NCBI GenBank assembly: GCA_938075675.1
Contig: CALJHE010000014.1
Coordinates: 103,721 to 167,720 of the forward strand
Direction: 5' to 3'
DNA from: Candidatus Poseidoniaceae archaeon
GTDB taxonomy: Archaea > Thermoplasmatota > Poseidoniia > Poseidoniales > Poseidoniaceae
Length of the DNA stretch: 64,000 nt
Positions 54,817 to 63,868 of this stretch are shown here, in pieces. Numbering within the stretch: position 1 is the first letter of the stretch; every line of letters begins with the position of its first letter. A model generated the notes under the pieces. It was given only the letters and a program-made list of their open reading frames with translations. It was not told where the DNA came from and did not search any database. A program made the position numbers and the translations under genes.

Positions 54817-55371
54817 TCACTGTTCGTCATCTTCACCAAGCCAGTCATGGCAGCCAAGTCCAGATTGTTTACTGGTAAGTCCGATCTTCGAACGGCGAGG
54901 GTCGGAAGTATCTGGCGAGAGAGAGACAATACGTGCTCGAACGGAATCACCAACACCGATGCTGCGGTTTGATTGTCGTCCTTGAATGACACCTGCGCCG
55001 ACGTTTGCTTCGACTTGGTCTTCCATGATTTGCGACTTGTGAAGCAGAGCTTCCATTGGGCCAATTCGGACGAAAGCACCGAATTCGTTGACTTCAGAAA
55101 CTGCTCCTTCGACGACTTCGTAGTCATCCATGCAGAACAAGACTGCATCGAATCGAACCTTCTGGTAGATGGCGCCGTCACCGTGAATAATTCGTCCACG
55201 GCCGAGAGGCTCGTGGTTTGAGGTGACAAGAATAAAGCGGTTTTCTTCATCGAAGCGTCCTTCGAAAGCAGTCATAGAGAGACGGTCAATGTGGTCGTTT
55301 AACGATGCACCCTTGCGCATGTACTCTGCTGGAATGCGAATGGTGTCTTCTTTTGTGACAATTTTATACAT
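54817..55371 (-). CDS. rpoE1: RNA polymerase subunit E' (Rpb7 homologue)
   Basis: Stalk subunit that, with RpoF, helps open promoters and binds nascent RNA. 184 residues: the N-terminal tip domain MYKIVTKEDTIRIPAEYM and GRFDEENRFILVTS, then an S1/OB RNA-binding domain (VVEGAVSEVNEFGAFVRIGPMEALLHKSQIMED...VGDSVRARIVSLS). The C-terminus carries a GLGCHDWL segment and acidic residues. The ATG at 55371 has GAGGTG 6 bases upstream. It leads the operon with spt4, rps24e and rps27ae, and a 28-codon ORF may precede it. Confidence 0.95.
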   Translation of the reverse strand: MYKIVTKEDTIRIPAEYMRKGASLNDHIDRLSMTAFEGRFDEENRFILVTSNHEPLGRGRIIHGDGAIYQKVRFDAVLFCMDDYEVVEGAVSEVNEFGAFVRIGPMEALLHKSQIMEDQVEANVGAGVIQGRQSNRSIGVGDSVRARIVSLSPDTSDPRRSKIGLTSKQSGLGCHDWLGEDDEQ

Positions 55372-55392
55372 CGTTTTCACCTCAAGCCGCTC

Positions 55393-55479
55393 TCAAAAAG
55401 CAAGGATAAAGAAGGAGTGGGATGTACCCATTCCGTCCTTCACCGGCATTGCCTCGGGAGAGAAGTCGACCGTAGTCAT
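55393..55479 (-). CDS. Possible leaderless upstream ORF (28 aa) of the rpoE1 operon
   Basis: Minus-strand ATG at 55479 to TGA at 55393 encodes 28 residues (begins MTTVDFSPEAMPVKDG, ends FFILAF). Its start lies 20-27 bases downstream of the TATA-like block at 55499-55506, about where transcription should begin, so the mRNA would start almost at this ATG. The TGA ends 21 bases before the rpoE1 ATG. It may be a regulatory leader peptide or chance; no homology is claimed. Confidence 0.35.
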   Translation of the reverse strand: MTTVDFSPEAMPVKDGMGTSHSFFILAF

Positions 55480-55498
55480 TCTCGCCACAGACGACCCC

Positions 55499-55506
55499 TA
55501 TTTAAT
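55499..55506 (-). promoter_or_regulatory. TATA box of the rpoE1-spt4-rps24e-rps27ae operon
   Basis: On the minus strand ATTAAATA (context GGATTAAATAGGGG) is the best TATA match in the 270-base gap between rpoE1 and the divergent giant-protein gene. It predicts a start near 55476, about 100 bases before the rpoE1 ATG. Confidence 0.6.
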
Positions 55507-55650
55507 CCACTCGCCCATGAAACCGTAGACTGCGAAAGAAAATGTGGTGAGTTAACACTTGAACGAGGCGTTCCTTTACCGCACAGAAACGGGGTATTCA
55601 TACGCACATCGCCATAAGCCATAACAACCCCCCGACCCCCCTACAACTTG

Positions 55651-58600
55651 ATGTCGAGCACTGCATTGCGTCGGACCGGGAAATTATCCGGTGCAATCGT
55701 GCCGCTTTTGCTGTTCCTATTTTCTTCATTATCCCCCGTAATTCTTGATTTTGCGCACACCTCATCGGAACTCGATGGACAACCCAACCCGGCTGCGACT
55801 GGTTCAGAGAGCTTATGGAGCGGAATGGACCAACCTTGGGGTCAATACGGTCGTACGCCTACACACAACGGCACTATGCCAAACCACGGTCCTGATGGAG
55901 GTCCAGGTGTCGGAAGCGTTGACGATGTTACTGAATATGGGGTGATTGATAGTCCAACCGTCAACTGGGTTGGGCTTGATGATGGTGCTGATGCATACGG
56001 TTCAATCATTGCCGACTTTTCCAACAGTGTGACTGCACCGCCAGCCGCACTTGAGCGCTGTGGCTACGGTGAACTCTTTGCTGTGATGGTTTGGAAAGAG
56101 GGGATTGAGAGTATGCTGGGAATAATGACCGGTGACGATGCCAAAATTGCTTGGCAGGTGAACCTTGGTGAAACCGTAGACATACGCTCGACTCCAATTG
56201 TCCATGACATCGATGACGATGGGAAGCCAGAAATTTTGGTTGTTTATGACACATCGAACAGTTTGCAAGTCGAAATGTGGTCACCTGAACTCACGTGTTC
56301 GGAATCTGGCTGGCAAAAGAACGGTCACAGCAATGAGAAAGTGTGGAGTTACAGCGACAGCGACTATCGCATTGGTATCGGCAGCCCACATACACCTTCG
56401 AGTCAAACGAATCATCGCTCAGTAACTCAACCGCTTCTTGCAGACCTTGCAATAGATGGATCTCCGGAACTCGTTGTTGCTGTTGTAAATCAAAATACTG
56501 ACGATCCAACAGTACTGTCCTTTTCGCTTACCACAAGCGTCCCTTCTGAACCAGACTGGAATGTAGCCCTCGACAGAGGCACACACCCATCGGACCCAAC
56601 ATGGGCAGCTCTCGACAGTTCGACTACAGCAATTGTTCTCACGACCATTGACTCAAATTCCGGAAACATGTGGATTTGGAGAATTGATGGTGCATCAGGT
56701 TCACTGGACTGGGAGCGGGTTGCTGTTCAGGGGACAGATTCCGACAACGACACGCCAAGGTTGCGCTTGCCTGGCCCGGTGATTGTACAATTGGACAGCG
56801 ATGCTGCTCCAGAGATGATACTGACCGTCCCAACCGATGCGAACGGTGCAACGTCCGGCAGTGGCGCTCGGTACGTTGGTATGGAACTCACATCGACGAA
56901 TGAAATTTTCAATTTCCGAGCTCAAAACGGTTATGCTGACGCTCAACCTTTACCGATTGATACAACGGACGATGGCATTCATGACCGCTTGTGTTGGGTC
57001 ACATGGTATTCTGAGTCATCGATTACGTTCAACCGAAAAGGAATGCTTGGCTGTCACGACATCAGTCTTGAAACCCCGATTAAGGAATGGAGTCGAGATT
57101 TGCAACGAGGCACTGGCAACGATAACGATGAAATCGCTGTTTCATCGCCGATATGGATGGATATCGTCGGAAACGACGAACCGGAAATTATCGTCGCCTT
57201 CGGCCAACGCCTGTGGGCATTTGATGGTGAAACCGGCGCATCTGCAGACATCAACAACCAATGGTCATCCCCACTGGCAATGCCGCATCGAGTGTGGGCT
57301 GGACCTGCAGTAGCAGACATGGATGGCGACGGCACACTTGACATTCTGATCGGTGACACACTGGTCTCCCAGAGTGTTGCAGATTTTGCACCGTTGGCCG
57401 ATGGGCGTGGAATAAGTTTCAATCCAGCAGAACCAGACCCTGGCCAACAGGTCACTGTAACCGGCCAGTTCTCGAACATTGGGACAATGGAAAACGAGGA
57501 CGACCTTGATGTCGTTCTGCTCATGAACGGCAACGAGATTAAACGTGAGCGATTCGATGATGTAGTACCGGTCGCACCATCAGGAGAGGGTGGACCTCTC
57601 ACATTCAGTACCGTCATTATTGCGGAACTCGGGATTCACAACTTTACTATGGTTTTGGATGTGAATGAGAACTTAACCGAAGCACGAAAGGACAACAATT
57701 TGGCTTCTGTGGAACTCATTATTGTCGAACCATATGTCGGACAAATCGATGTGCCTGCTGAAGTCACACGAATTTCACCAGGCACAACAGAATCTGTGGA
57801 GATCAACGTGATGGCTACCGGTTCACGAACAGCGGACTGGACACTTTCTTGGGACGGCAGTGCTTTGCCAACTGGATGGAGTTTTACACCTCAGAACAGC
57901 GCTTCGCTTCAACAAACACTCACTCCGAACACTGCCGTTGCAATCATGTTTGATGTGAGCATACCGAGCGACGCTATGGGCGATGAGAACAGTTACGTGG
58001 ACTTGACCTTGACCTACGATGATGACAATTCAGTGACCTCTACCGTGCGAATGCCGCTGGAAGTTCTTCGGACTCGTGGACTCTCCGTGACCGGCCCGAG
58101 TGGACTCGCAGTTAGCGAAGGTTATGGACGCATTCAGAGCACTGCAAAGGCTTGGATGGTCGTTGAAAATCTCGGCAATGCTCAAGAATCGACTGCCTCC
58201 ATTGATTGGACTGCTACATCTTGGGGCGGTTCACCATCCCTCCATACCTCAGACGGAACCGAGGTTTTTGCGCTGACACTTCAACCTAAGGAGGATATCG
58301 AATTGTTCGCACAACTCAGTGTACCCTCTTCAGAAGGACTCGGTTCAACCACTTCAACAACGCTTACTCTGTGTATCGGTAGCGGTGCTGATACGCTCTG
58401 TCAAGACCTCTTGGTTGAATTCACTGCTGTCGCCGCTGCTGTAGAACCGCTTCACATGAGAAGTCTCCCTAATTCGACGCTCTCGTGGGAGATTGATGCA
58501 GATTTACCTGCGTCTGGGGAACTTACATGGAACATGGTTGATGCACAAATGGTTCAAGCCGGATGGCAATGGTCCACAACTGGTGACCTCACAATCAACG

Positions 58601-61386
58601 GCTCAAACATTGAGCTCAGTGGGTCAAGTAATGGTTTTGCGAGTGGAGTTCTTACCCTCTCTTTGCCTCCAAATGCCGTCCCTCAACGGCATGTTTTCGT
58701 CACTTCAGACCCGTTCACAAACAATTCAAATCTATCGTTCTCTCTGCAGGTTTTGCAAATCTATCGTTCCCAAGCCACACTGCTCGAACCACTTCCGACA
58801 TCCCTTGGTGAAAGTGTCTCGATGAATGTAACTGAAGGGCAAAATGTACGGCTACGTCTTGAGAACCCTGGAAACGGCGAGGATGAGTTCCTGCTTACTG
58901 CAGTAGCCCTCCCAATCGATGGGGAATCTATACCACCGTCAGTCGATTTTCAATTCGTATCTCAAGAGCAACGCTTGCTTGGTCCATTGGCCTACACCAT
59001 TGCCACTGTTGAGGTGACACTGAGTGAAGAAGTACCTGCACAAACACCGTTCAATTTGTACTTCCAATGGACATCCCTGGGCGATGTATCGGTTTTCGAC
59101 TCAGTTACGTTGCAAGTCGAGGCAGAACCAGACCATCGATGGGACATAAACATCTCCTCCTCCACAGACACAACCGTATCTCCAAGCGAACAAATCACCG
59201 TTGACTTCACCGCTCAAAATATTGGCAACGCGAACGACACCCTACGCGTTGTTCCTTCATTCACGCAATCCTACGCTGGTAACGATGATGCACTTTGGCT
59301 TGCAGAAGAGTTCAGTGGTGAAGAATTACCCGTAAACGGCTCAGAAACGTATTCCCTCTCATTCACCGTTCCTGAAACGGCATGGGCAGGCACTGTATCG
59401 ACAATGAGTTTCGCCGTATATTCGGATGATATTCTCGTTGATACCATACCATTGCAATACACGGTGCGACATGTATCCGGATGGAGTTTCAATTTAGCAA
59501 ATACTTCGCTTACAATCGACCCTGCGGGTCAAAACCTTACACTGACTGTTGAACAACGAGGAAACGCACCTGAAGCCCCTTATTACGACAAAGCAGGTGC
59601 AGGGTGGAACATCAGTTACCCAGAGAACGGAGTACTCGTTCAACCGGGTGAGACAACAACCGTTACGGTGTTCGTCATGCCACCAGAAAATGCAGTCGCT
59701 GGCGAAATTGGAATACTCAAAATTCGAATCAGTGATGCAGACGGCTCAGGTTCAACAATCCAAGAAATTCCAGTCCGAGTCGGCGATGCTCCTAACTTGA
59801 CCGTAGCCCACAAAGGAATCTGGCGAGTTAACGATCTTGGAGGAATGCCAACAGCATGGATTGAAAACACTGGAAATGATGTAGCGGTTCTCCAGCTCGG
59901 AGTATCTGGGCTGCCAAATGGTTGGACCATAAGCGGACCAACGCAAATGGTTGTTGCTCCGCAACAAGTGCTTGGTATCCCTCTCAGTCTGGTTCCGAAT
60001 CAAGGATGGAGCGGGGAAAGGTTCCTTGCAACACTGGAAGTGACCCATCCAGTTCTCGGCCTTCAAATTCTCGGCATTGAAGTAGAAAAGGGTGATTTTG
60101 GATTTGCTACATCACCTGTTGTTCAAGCAACTGCTGGGAAAGAAGTTGGCATTGAAATGAATACAAATGCGATATCAACTGATTTCACAAGCAACGATGA
60201 ATTCGAAGTTCGCGACAACACGATCTATGTCACAATGCGTTCAGATTCAGATGAAATTGTCATGTTTTCATCGTCCAATGCTGGTGAATCAATTTCCTTG
60301 TACCTCGCTGGGTATGAGTTGCCCGAGGTGGCAGTCCAATGCTCATTGCTCGCCAGTACCTTCGCCGAGCTCGGAACCTTGCCACTGTCAGGCCGGGTGG
60401 GAGAGTGCAGTGTTCAAGCGGGTGAAGATACCGTGTATGCCACAATGCTTCTTGTCACATCCACAGGTGAGCGGATTCAACTGAGACAAAGTTCTATTGA
60501 ACTCGGTTCAAATGAAAATGGGTCATATGAAATCAATGTCTCTTCATGGACTCCAAGCGCGGGAACCATCGTGCTGGAATTGATTGTTATCGACTCGTAC
60601 GGTAGAACACTTACTTCAACCAATATTACTGCACTTTCGAGGAGCAGTGGATGGAACATCGGAATCTATTCATTCACATCGAGTGATGGTGACCTAGCAA
60701 TCAGTATTCAGCGAGAACAATATCAACGACTTGCTGATGTGACCTGTCGCATAGATGTAATCGACAAAGAGTCCTCGTGGGAAACAACACGAATTGTGGA
60801 CATTGTGACTTCAGATTACGCACCGGTTGTCATTATCAACAATCCACAAGGAATATCCGACAAACACTTACTTGAAGCAACGCTTGTATGTGATGCACCC
60901 TACGATATCGATGACAATCCCGAAGACAACACTGTGACGACAATATTCTACGCCAAATCCGAACCAGTTGTTGAGCAAAGCGAAATGGTCACGATGGTAA
61001 TAGTCGCAACTGTCCTACTCATCGTCGGATACTTTAGTGGAATGCTAAACCCCAAAGACTTGGAACAGAAAAAGGCTGAACAAAAAACCGTTCCGCTTTC
61101 TACAGCACCTGCTACCGAATCAAAGAAAACCGAACCTCGCATGGATATTAAGGAAGATGAAGAAGAATTTTCGTTTGAACCAATACAAGAACCGTCGATT
61201 GAAGTTTTCGAACAAGTGAGAGAAGAAGAAGGACCTGCACCAGTTGAGGAGATCATTGACCTCGATGAGGAGCATGAAGAGACAGCATCTGGAAGGTTAG
61301 CATCGCTGCGCAGTGAAATCGAAAGTAGTGACAGGAAACCGGAAACACGCGAAGAACGTATGAAAAGATTGTTCGGCGACCGGTGA
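55651..61386 (+). CDS. Giant cell-surface protein, beta-propeller plus tandem Ig/CARDB-like domains, C-terminal anchor
   Basis: 1911 residues. The N-terminal signal is GAIVPLLLFLFSSLSPVIL (about 14-32). Residues about 50-580 look like an FG-GAP/quinoprotein-type beta-propeller with calcium-loop repeats DIDDDGKPEILVVYD (about 185) and DMDGDGTLDILIGDT (about 556). A CARDB-like module follows (about 590-695; NIGTMENEDDLDVVLLMNG, VDVNENLTEARKDNN type). Then come roughly a thousand residues of repeated beta-sandwich domains of the NEW3/NPCBM-associated kind (e.g. VENLGNAQEST, LENPGNGEDEF, AQNIGNANDTL, IENTGNDVAVL). A membrane helix (about 1779-1799, VTMVIVATVLLIVGYFSGML) is followed by a 110-residue, very acidic cytoplasmic tail ending EERMKRLFGDR. 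The charged tail suggests an intracellular contact. Probably a surface adhesion or polymer-capturing protein; no catalytic site seen. A TTG precedes the ATG at 55651. Confidence 0.85.
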   Translation: MSSTALRRTGKLSGAIVPLLLFLFSSLSPVILDFAHTSSELDGQPNPAATGSESLWSGMDQPWGQYGRTPTHNGTMPNHGPDGGPGVGSVDDVTEYGVIDSPTVNWVGLDDGADAYGSIIADFSNSVTAPPAALERCGYGELFAVMVWKEGIESMLGIMTGDDAKIAWQVNLGETVDIRSTPIVHDIDDDGKPEILVVYDTSNSLQVEMWSPELTCSESGWQKNGHSNEKVWSYSDSDYRIGIGSPHTPSSQTNHRSVTQPLLADLAIDGSPELVVAVVNQNTDDPTVLSFSLTTSVPSEPDWNVALDRGTHPSDPTWAALDSSTTAIVLTTIDSNSGNMWIWRIDGASGSLDWERVAVQGTDSDNDTPRLRLPGPVIVQLDSDAAPEMILTVPTDANGATSGSGARYVGMELTSTNEIFNFRAQNGYADAQPLPIDTTDDGIHDRLCWVTWYSESSITFNRKGMLGCHDISLETPIKEWSRDLQRGTGNDNDEIAVSSPIWMDIVGNDEPEIIVAFGQRLWAFDGETGASADINNQWSSPLAMPHRVWAGPAVADMDGDGTLDILIGDTLVSQSVADFAPLADGRGISFNPAEPDPGQQVTVTGQFSNIGTMENEDDLDVVLLMNGNEIKRERFDDVVPVAPSGEGGPLTFSTVIIAELGIHNFTMVLDVNENLTEARKDNNLASVELIIVEPYVGQIDVPAEVTRISPGTTESVEINVMATGSRTADWTLSWDGSALPTGWSFTPQNSASLQQTLTPNTAVAIMFDVSIPSDAMGDENSYVDLTLTYDDDNSVTSTVRMPLEVLRTRGLSVTGPSGLAVSEGYGRIQSTAKAWMVVENLGNAQESTASIDWTATSWGGSPSLHTSDGTEVFALTLQPKEDIELFAQLSVPSSEGLGSTTSTTLTLCIGSGADTLCQDLLVEFTAVAAAVEPLHMRSLPNSTLSWEIDADLPASGELTWNMVDAQMVQAGWQWSTTGDLTINGSNIELSGSSNGFASGVLTLSLPPNAVPQRHVFVTSDPFTNNSNLSFSLQVLQIYRSQATLLEPLPTSLGESVSMNVTEGQNVRLRLENPGNGEDEFLLTAVALPIDGESIPPSVDFQFVSQEQRLLGPLAYTIATVEVTLSEEVPAQTPFNLYFQWTSLGDVSVFDSVTLQVEAEPDHRWDINISSSTDTTVSPSEQITVDFTAQNIGNANDTLRVVPSFTQSYAGNDDALWLAEEFSGEELPVNGSETYSLSFTVPETAWAGTVSTMSFAVYSDDILVDTIPLQYTVRHVSGWSFNLANTSLTIDPAGQNLTLTVEQRGNAPEAPYYDKAGAGWNISYPENGVLVQPGETTTVTVFVMPPENAVAGEIGILKIRISDADGSGSTIQEIPVRVGDAPNLTVAHKGIWRVNDLGGMPTAWIENTGNDVAVLQLGVSGLPNGWTISGPTQMVVAPQQVLGIPLSLVPNQGWSGERFLATLEVTHPVLGLQILGIEVEKGDFGFATSPVVQATAGKEVGIEMNTNAISTDFTSNDEFEVRDNTIYVTMRSDSDEIVMFSSSNAGESISLYLAGYELPEVAVQCSLLASTFAELGTLPLSGRVGECSVQAGEDTVYATMLLVTSTGERIQLRQSSIELGSNENGSYEINVSSWTPSAGTIVLELIVIDSYGRTLTSTNITALSRSSGWNIGIYSFTSSDGDLAISIQREQYQRLADVTCRIDVIDKESSWETTRIVDIVTSDYAPVVIINNPQGISDKHLLEATLVCDAPYDIDDNPEDNTVTTIFYAKSEPVVEQSEMVTMVIVATVLLIVGYFSGMLNPKDLEQKKAEQKTVPLSTAPATESKKTEPRMDIKEDEEEFSFEPIQEPSIEVFEQVREEEGPAPVEEIIDLDEEHEETASGRLASLRSEIESSDRKPETREERMKRLFGDR

Positions 61387-61426
61387 GAAGCAAGTCCTTA
61401 TCACCGCTTGACGGTGGCAATAAATC

Positions 61427-62113
61427 ATGGACATCAAACAATTCGATGGGGGAACTTCACCCTTCATTACCCTCGATGCATGCGACGGCATCCGAGCTGA
61501 AGCCGTGGTACTCGCTCTTGAATCCGCAGCAAACGGTGATGAATCGCTATGGTCTGCTCTTATCAGCAGTGATGAAGACTTTAGAACTCGACTTCAAGAA
61601 CAAGGAATAAGCAATACTGACAAACGCTCATCCATCAGTTGGGACGATGCAACGATACTCTTCATTGGCTGTGTGGAATTGTCAAAAGAAGGAAAACCGA
61701 TGCCTATTGGAGATGGAATGCTTAGAGAAAAGGTAGGCCGATTTCCGTGGGGCGATGGTTCGTTGCTCAATTATATGCACGAATTCATCCGCCCAAACGA
61801 CCAACGTGGTAAGAGCAATACTGAAGGGTACGAAAAAATTGTCACACTCATCGAGACATTATCACAACGTTGCGGACCTTCACATGTAGGTCATGAGCGG
61901 TATCACAACGGCCAGGCTGGACTCAACATACGAGGATACCTCAACAGCGAGCAAGTCCGTGAACTACGTCTTGCACTGTCGGGGCGCTCTTGGAGCGTTA
62001 CAGCAGATGAACCAATCGACGGTGGCATGCGTGATGTCAGTCGTAATCTCATAGCAGTACTGCGAGCCGCAGAACGTCGAGATGTTGGCATATTTTTGCG
62101 CTCGCACGCCTAG
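61427..62113 (+). CDS. Protein of unknown function
   Basis: Not recognised. 228 residues, soluble, mixed alpha/beta, with ISWDDATILFIGCVELSKEGKPMPIGDGMLREKVGRFPWGDGS in the middle and GHERYHNGQAGLNIRGYL further on. It starts 40 bases after the giant surface-protein gene on the same strand and may be co-transcribed. The last four bases, CTAG, also hold the purC stop on the other strand, so the two stop codons share three... bases of one palindrome (62110-62113) in effect. Confidence 0.72.
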   Translation: MDIKQFDGGTSPFITLDACDGIRAEAVVLALESAANGDESLWSALISSDEDFRTRLQEQGISNTDKRSSISWDDATILFIGCVELSKEGKPMPIGDGMLREKVGRFPWGDGSLLNYMHEFIRPNDQRGKSNTEGYEKIVTLIETLSQRCGPSHVGHERYHNGQAGLNIRGYLNSEQVRELRLALSGRSWSVTADEPIDGGMRDVSRNLIAVLRAAERRDVGIFLRSHA

Positions 62114-63018
62114 TCAAACTTCTGGGAAGTCAGACGCTCGAACATTGAAGCGTAGAGGTTTGCAGTTTGGTCGATGACCTCTTGCGGTAGCGCTGGGATT
62201 GGAGGGTCGGCCGTGCCAGCATCTCGAGCTGCCTTGAGTGCAGTCTGATGTCCGGTTTCGATGTAGTGAGTACGAACCGATTCCTTCGAAAGTTCAATAC
62301 ATTCACCGTTGGCGTATGCCTCAGCGTCCCACCATCGGTCCTCATCAAGAGTTCCAAAGGTATCGACAAGAACCACCTTACGGCCAGGTCCAAGAGCAAA
62401 CTCCTTCTTACCGTCAACATGAATTAAGCCGTTCTTTGCAGCTTCTCGCTCGATGAGTGCATCGACCTTGAGTACAGCATCAAAAATGGATTCCAGTTCT
62501 TCTGGCGTGATGTTCGAGATTTCAAGAGCTTCTTCATTGGTAATGTTGCGGTCGTAAGCCTCAAACTTCGTTGTAACTTCAAGGAAAGGCTTCGACAATT
62601 TAGCACCGTATTCACAGTCTTCGTCAACACCAAGTTGTTCGGCGGTGAGTTCTCCACGTTGAAATCGTCTCCAAGCAGAACCTGAGAGATAATGGCGACA
62701 GATAATTTCCAATGGGACGAATACCCATTCCATATCACGAGGGATAGCTCCTGGTTCTTTGATGACTTCGACCTTACGGACAAGGCAGCGTTCAGCAGCA
62801 TTGACTTCGACCAAGTGCGTACCGCAAATGCCTTCTTCTTCGATAAGTTTGAACCAATGTGCAGTTGTACGATTCAAGGATTCCCCTTTTCGAGGAATCA
62901 GAGAAGGAATAATTTGGTCAAACACGGAAATCTGGTTGGTAAACCGGAATTCGAGAATGTCTGGGTCATCGGTCGACCATACTTGCTTCACTTTGCCTTG
63001 ATAGAGCATCTCTGCCAT
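62110..63018 (-). CDS. purC: SAICAR synthetase
   Basis: Joins aspartate to CAIR in purine synthesis, using ATP. 302 residues, slightly longer than the bacterial norm of 240. Landmarks: LYQGKVKQVWSTDDPDILEFRFTNQIS, VFDQIIPSLIPRKGESLNRTTAHWFKLI, VEVNAAERCLVRKVEVI, EIICRHYLSGSAW, PFLEVTTKFEAYDRNI and VLVDTFGTLDEDRWW. It follows aif6 by 51 bases on the same strand and so may lie on one transcript with it. Confidence 0.95.
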   Translation of the reverse strand: MAEMLYQGKVKQVWSTDDPDILEFRFTNQISVFDQIIPSLIPRKGESLNRTTAHWFKLIEEEGICGTHLVEVNAAERCLVRKVEVIKEPGAIPRDMEWVFVPLEIICRHYLSGSAWRRFQRGELTAEQLGVDEDCEYGAKLSKPFLEVTTKFEAYDRNITNEEALEISNITPEELESIFDAVLKVDALIEREAAKNGLIHVDGKKEFALGPGRKVVLVDTFGTLDEDRWWDAEAYANGECIELSKESVRTHYIETGHQTALKAARDAGTADPPIPALPQEVIDQTANLYASMFERLTSQKFD

Positions 63019-63069
63019 GAACTACGACCGTAGAGATAGGTCTTTGAACATTTCACTTGGCCAACAGGC

Positions 63070-63732
63070 TCAAATCAGCCCAAGAGCGTCTTCAAGGCGG
63101 TTCAATTCAGGACCGGTTGTTTCTGTACCAGCGACAGCACCGTTGTTGTTCGCACAAACACCTGCTCCAACATAAGGTGAGCCAAAAGCGACAGTTCCGA
63201 CCATCGGAGCAACACCAAGAACGCTTTCGATAAGAACGACTTCGTCGGGTGTGACGTCAGGATGAAGAAGAACACCTTGATCGTTGGTAACGCCGAGACT
63301 TCCAACGACATCTTGACCAGCAATAGTAGTCGCAGCAACTTGAACGCCCATGACATCAGCCATTATCTCCAATCCATCGGTAGGAATGCTTGGTGATGCG
63401 ATTGCACCTTGTTCGTTGACGAGGAGTAAATTTCCGGCGGTGTTGACACCACCCTCCATAACGACAACGTCTCCGAAGGCAGTCAACATGTCAATGTCGG
63501 ACTCAGTTGCAATATCTGCAACTGCCATTCCACGAGTATTACCGGCGACCAATGCACCGATAAGATTGGAACCACCAATCGAGATGGCATGCATTTCGAG
63601 TTGCAATGTGGTCTCAAGTGTGTCGAGAACCAATTGCGGTAACTCCAGAGGATGAAACAAAACGTTGCCAACGGTTGCCAGGTGAATTCCTACTTGGTCG
63701 CTTCCAAAAATATCAGCTGTGTCTATTGGCAT
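63070..63732 (-). CDS. eif6: Translation initiation factor aIF6 (ribosome anti-association factor)
   Basis: Binds the large ribosomal subunit and keeps it from joining the small subunit prematurely; also acts in large-subunit maturation. 220 residues forming the pentein fold of five similar repeats: DIFGSDQVGIHLATVGN, SIGGSNLIGALVAGNTRGM, NTAGNLLLVNEQGAIASP, IAGQDVVGSLGVTNDQGVLLHPD and GSPYVGAGVCANNNGAVAG. GGAGG is 7 bases before the ATG at 63732. It lies directly downstream of the 5S rRNA gene, with a hairpin and T-tract between them. Confidence 0.96.
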   Translation of the reverse strand: MPIDTADIFGSDQVGIHLATVGNVLFHPLELPQLVLDTLETTLQLEMHAISIGGSNLIGALVAGNTRGMAVADIATESDIDMLTAFGDVVVMEGGVNTAGNLLLVNEQGAIASPSIPTDGLEIMADVMGVQVAATTIAGQDVVGSLGVTNDQGVLLHPDVTPDEVVLIESVLGVAPMVGTVAFGSPYVGAGVCANNNGAVAGTETTGPELNRLEDALGLI

Positions 63733-63786
63733 GAGTTTCCCTCCAAGCAGTCCGTGTTGAGTGGTAGTTATGGTTCTATTGAACGC

Positions 63787-63820
63787 AAAAAAGGCCGGCG
63801 CTCCAAAGGAGAACCGGCCT
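63787..63820 (-). terminator. Hairpin plus T6 terminator-like element after 5S rRNA
   Basis: On the minus strand AGGCCGG pairs perfectly with CCGGCCT, with an inner CTCC/GGAG stem and TTT loop, directly followed by six T. This has the form of a bacterial intrinsic terminator. It lies 48 bases past the 5S 3' end and 54 bases before the aIF6 start. The bases just ahead (GGCGCT) can instead pair with AGCGCC inside the 3' arm, giving a mutually exclusive stem. Confidence 0.7.
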
Positions 63821-63868
63821 AGCGCCCACCGAAGTGAGATTTGAGGATAGATTCGAGGAGAAAGAAGA

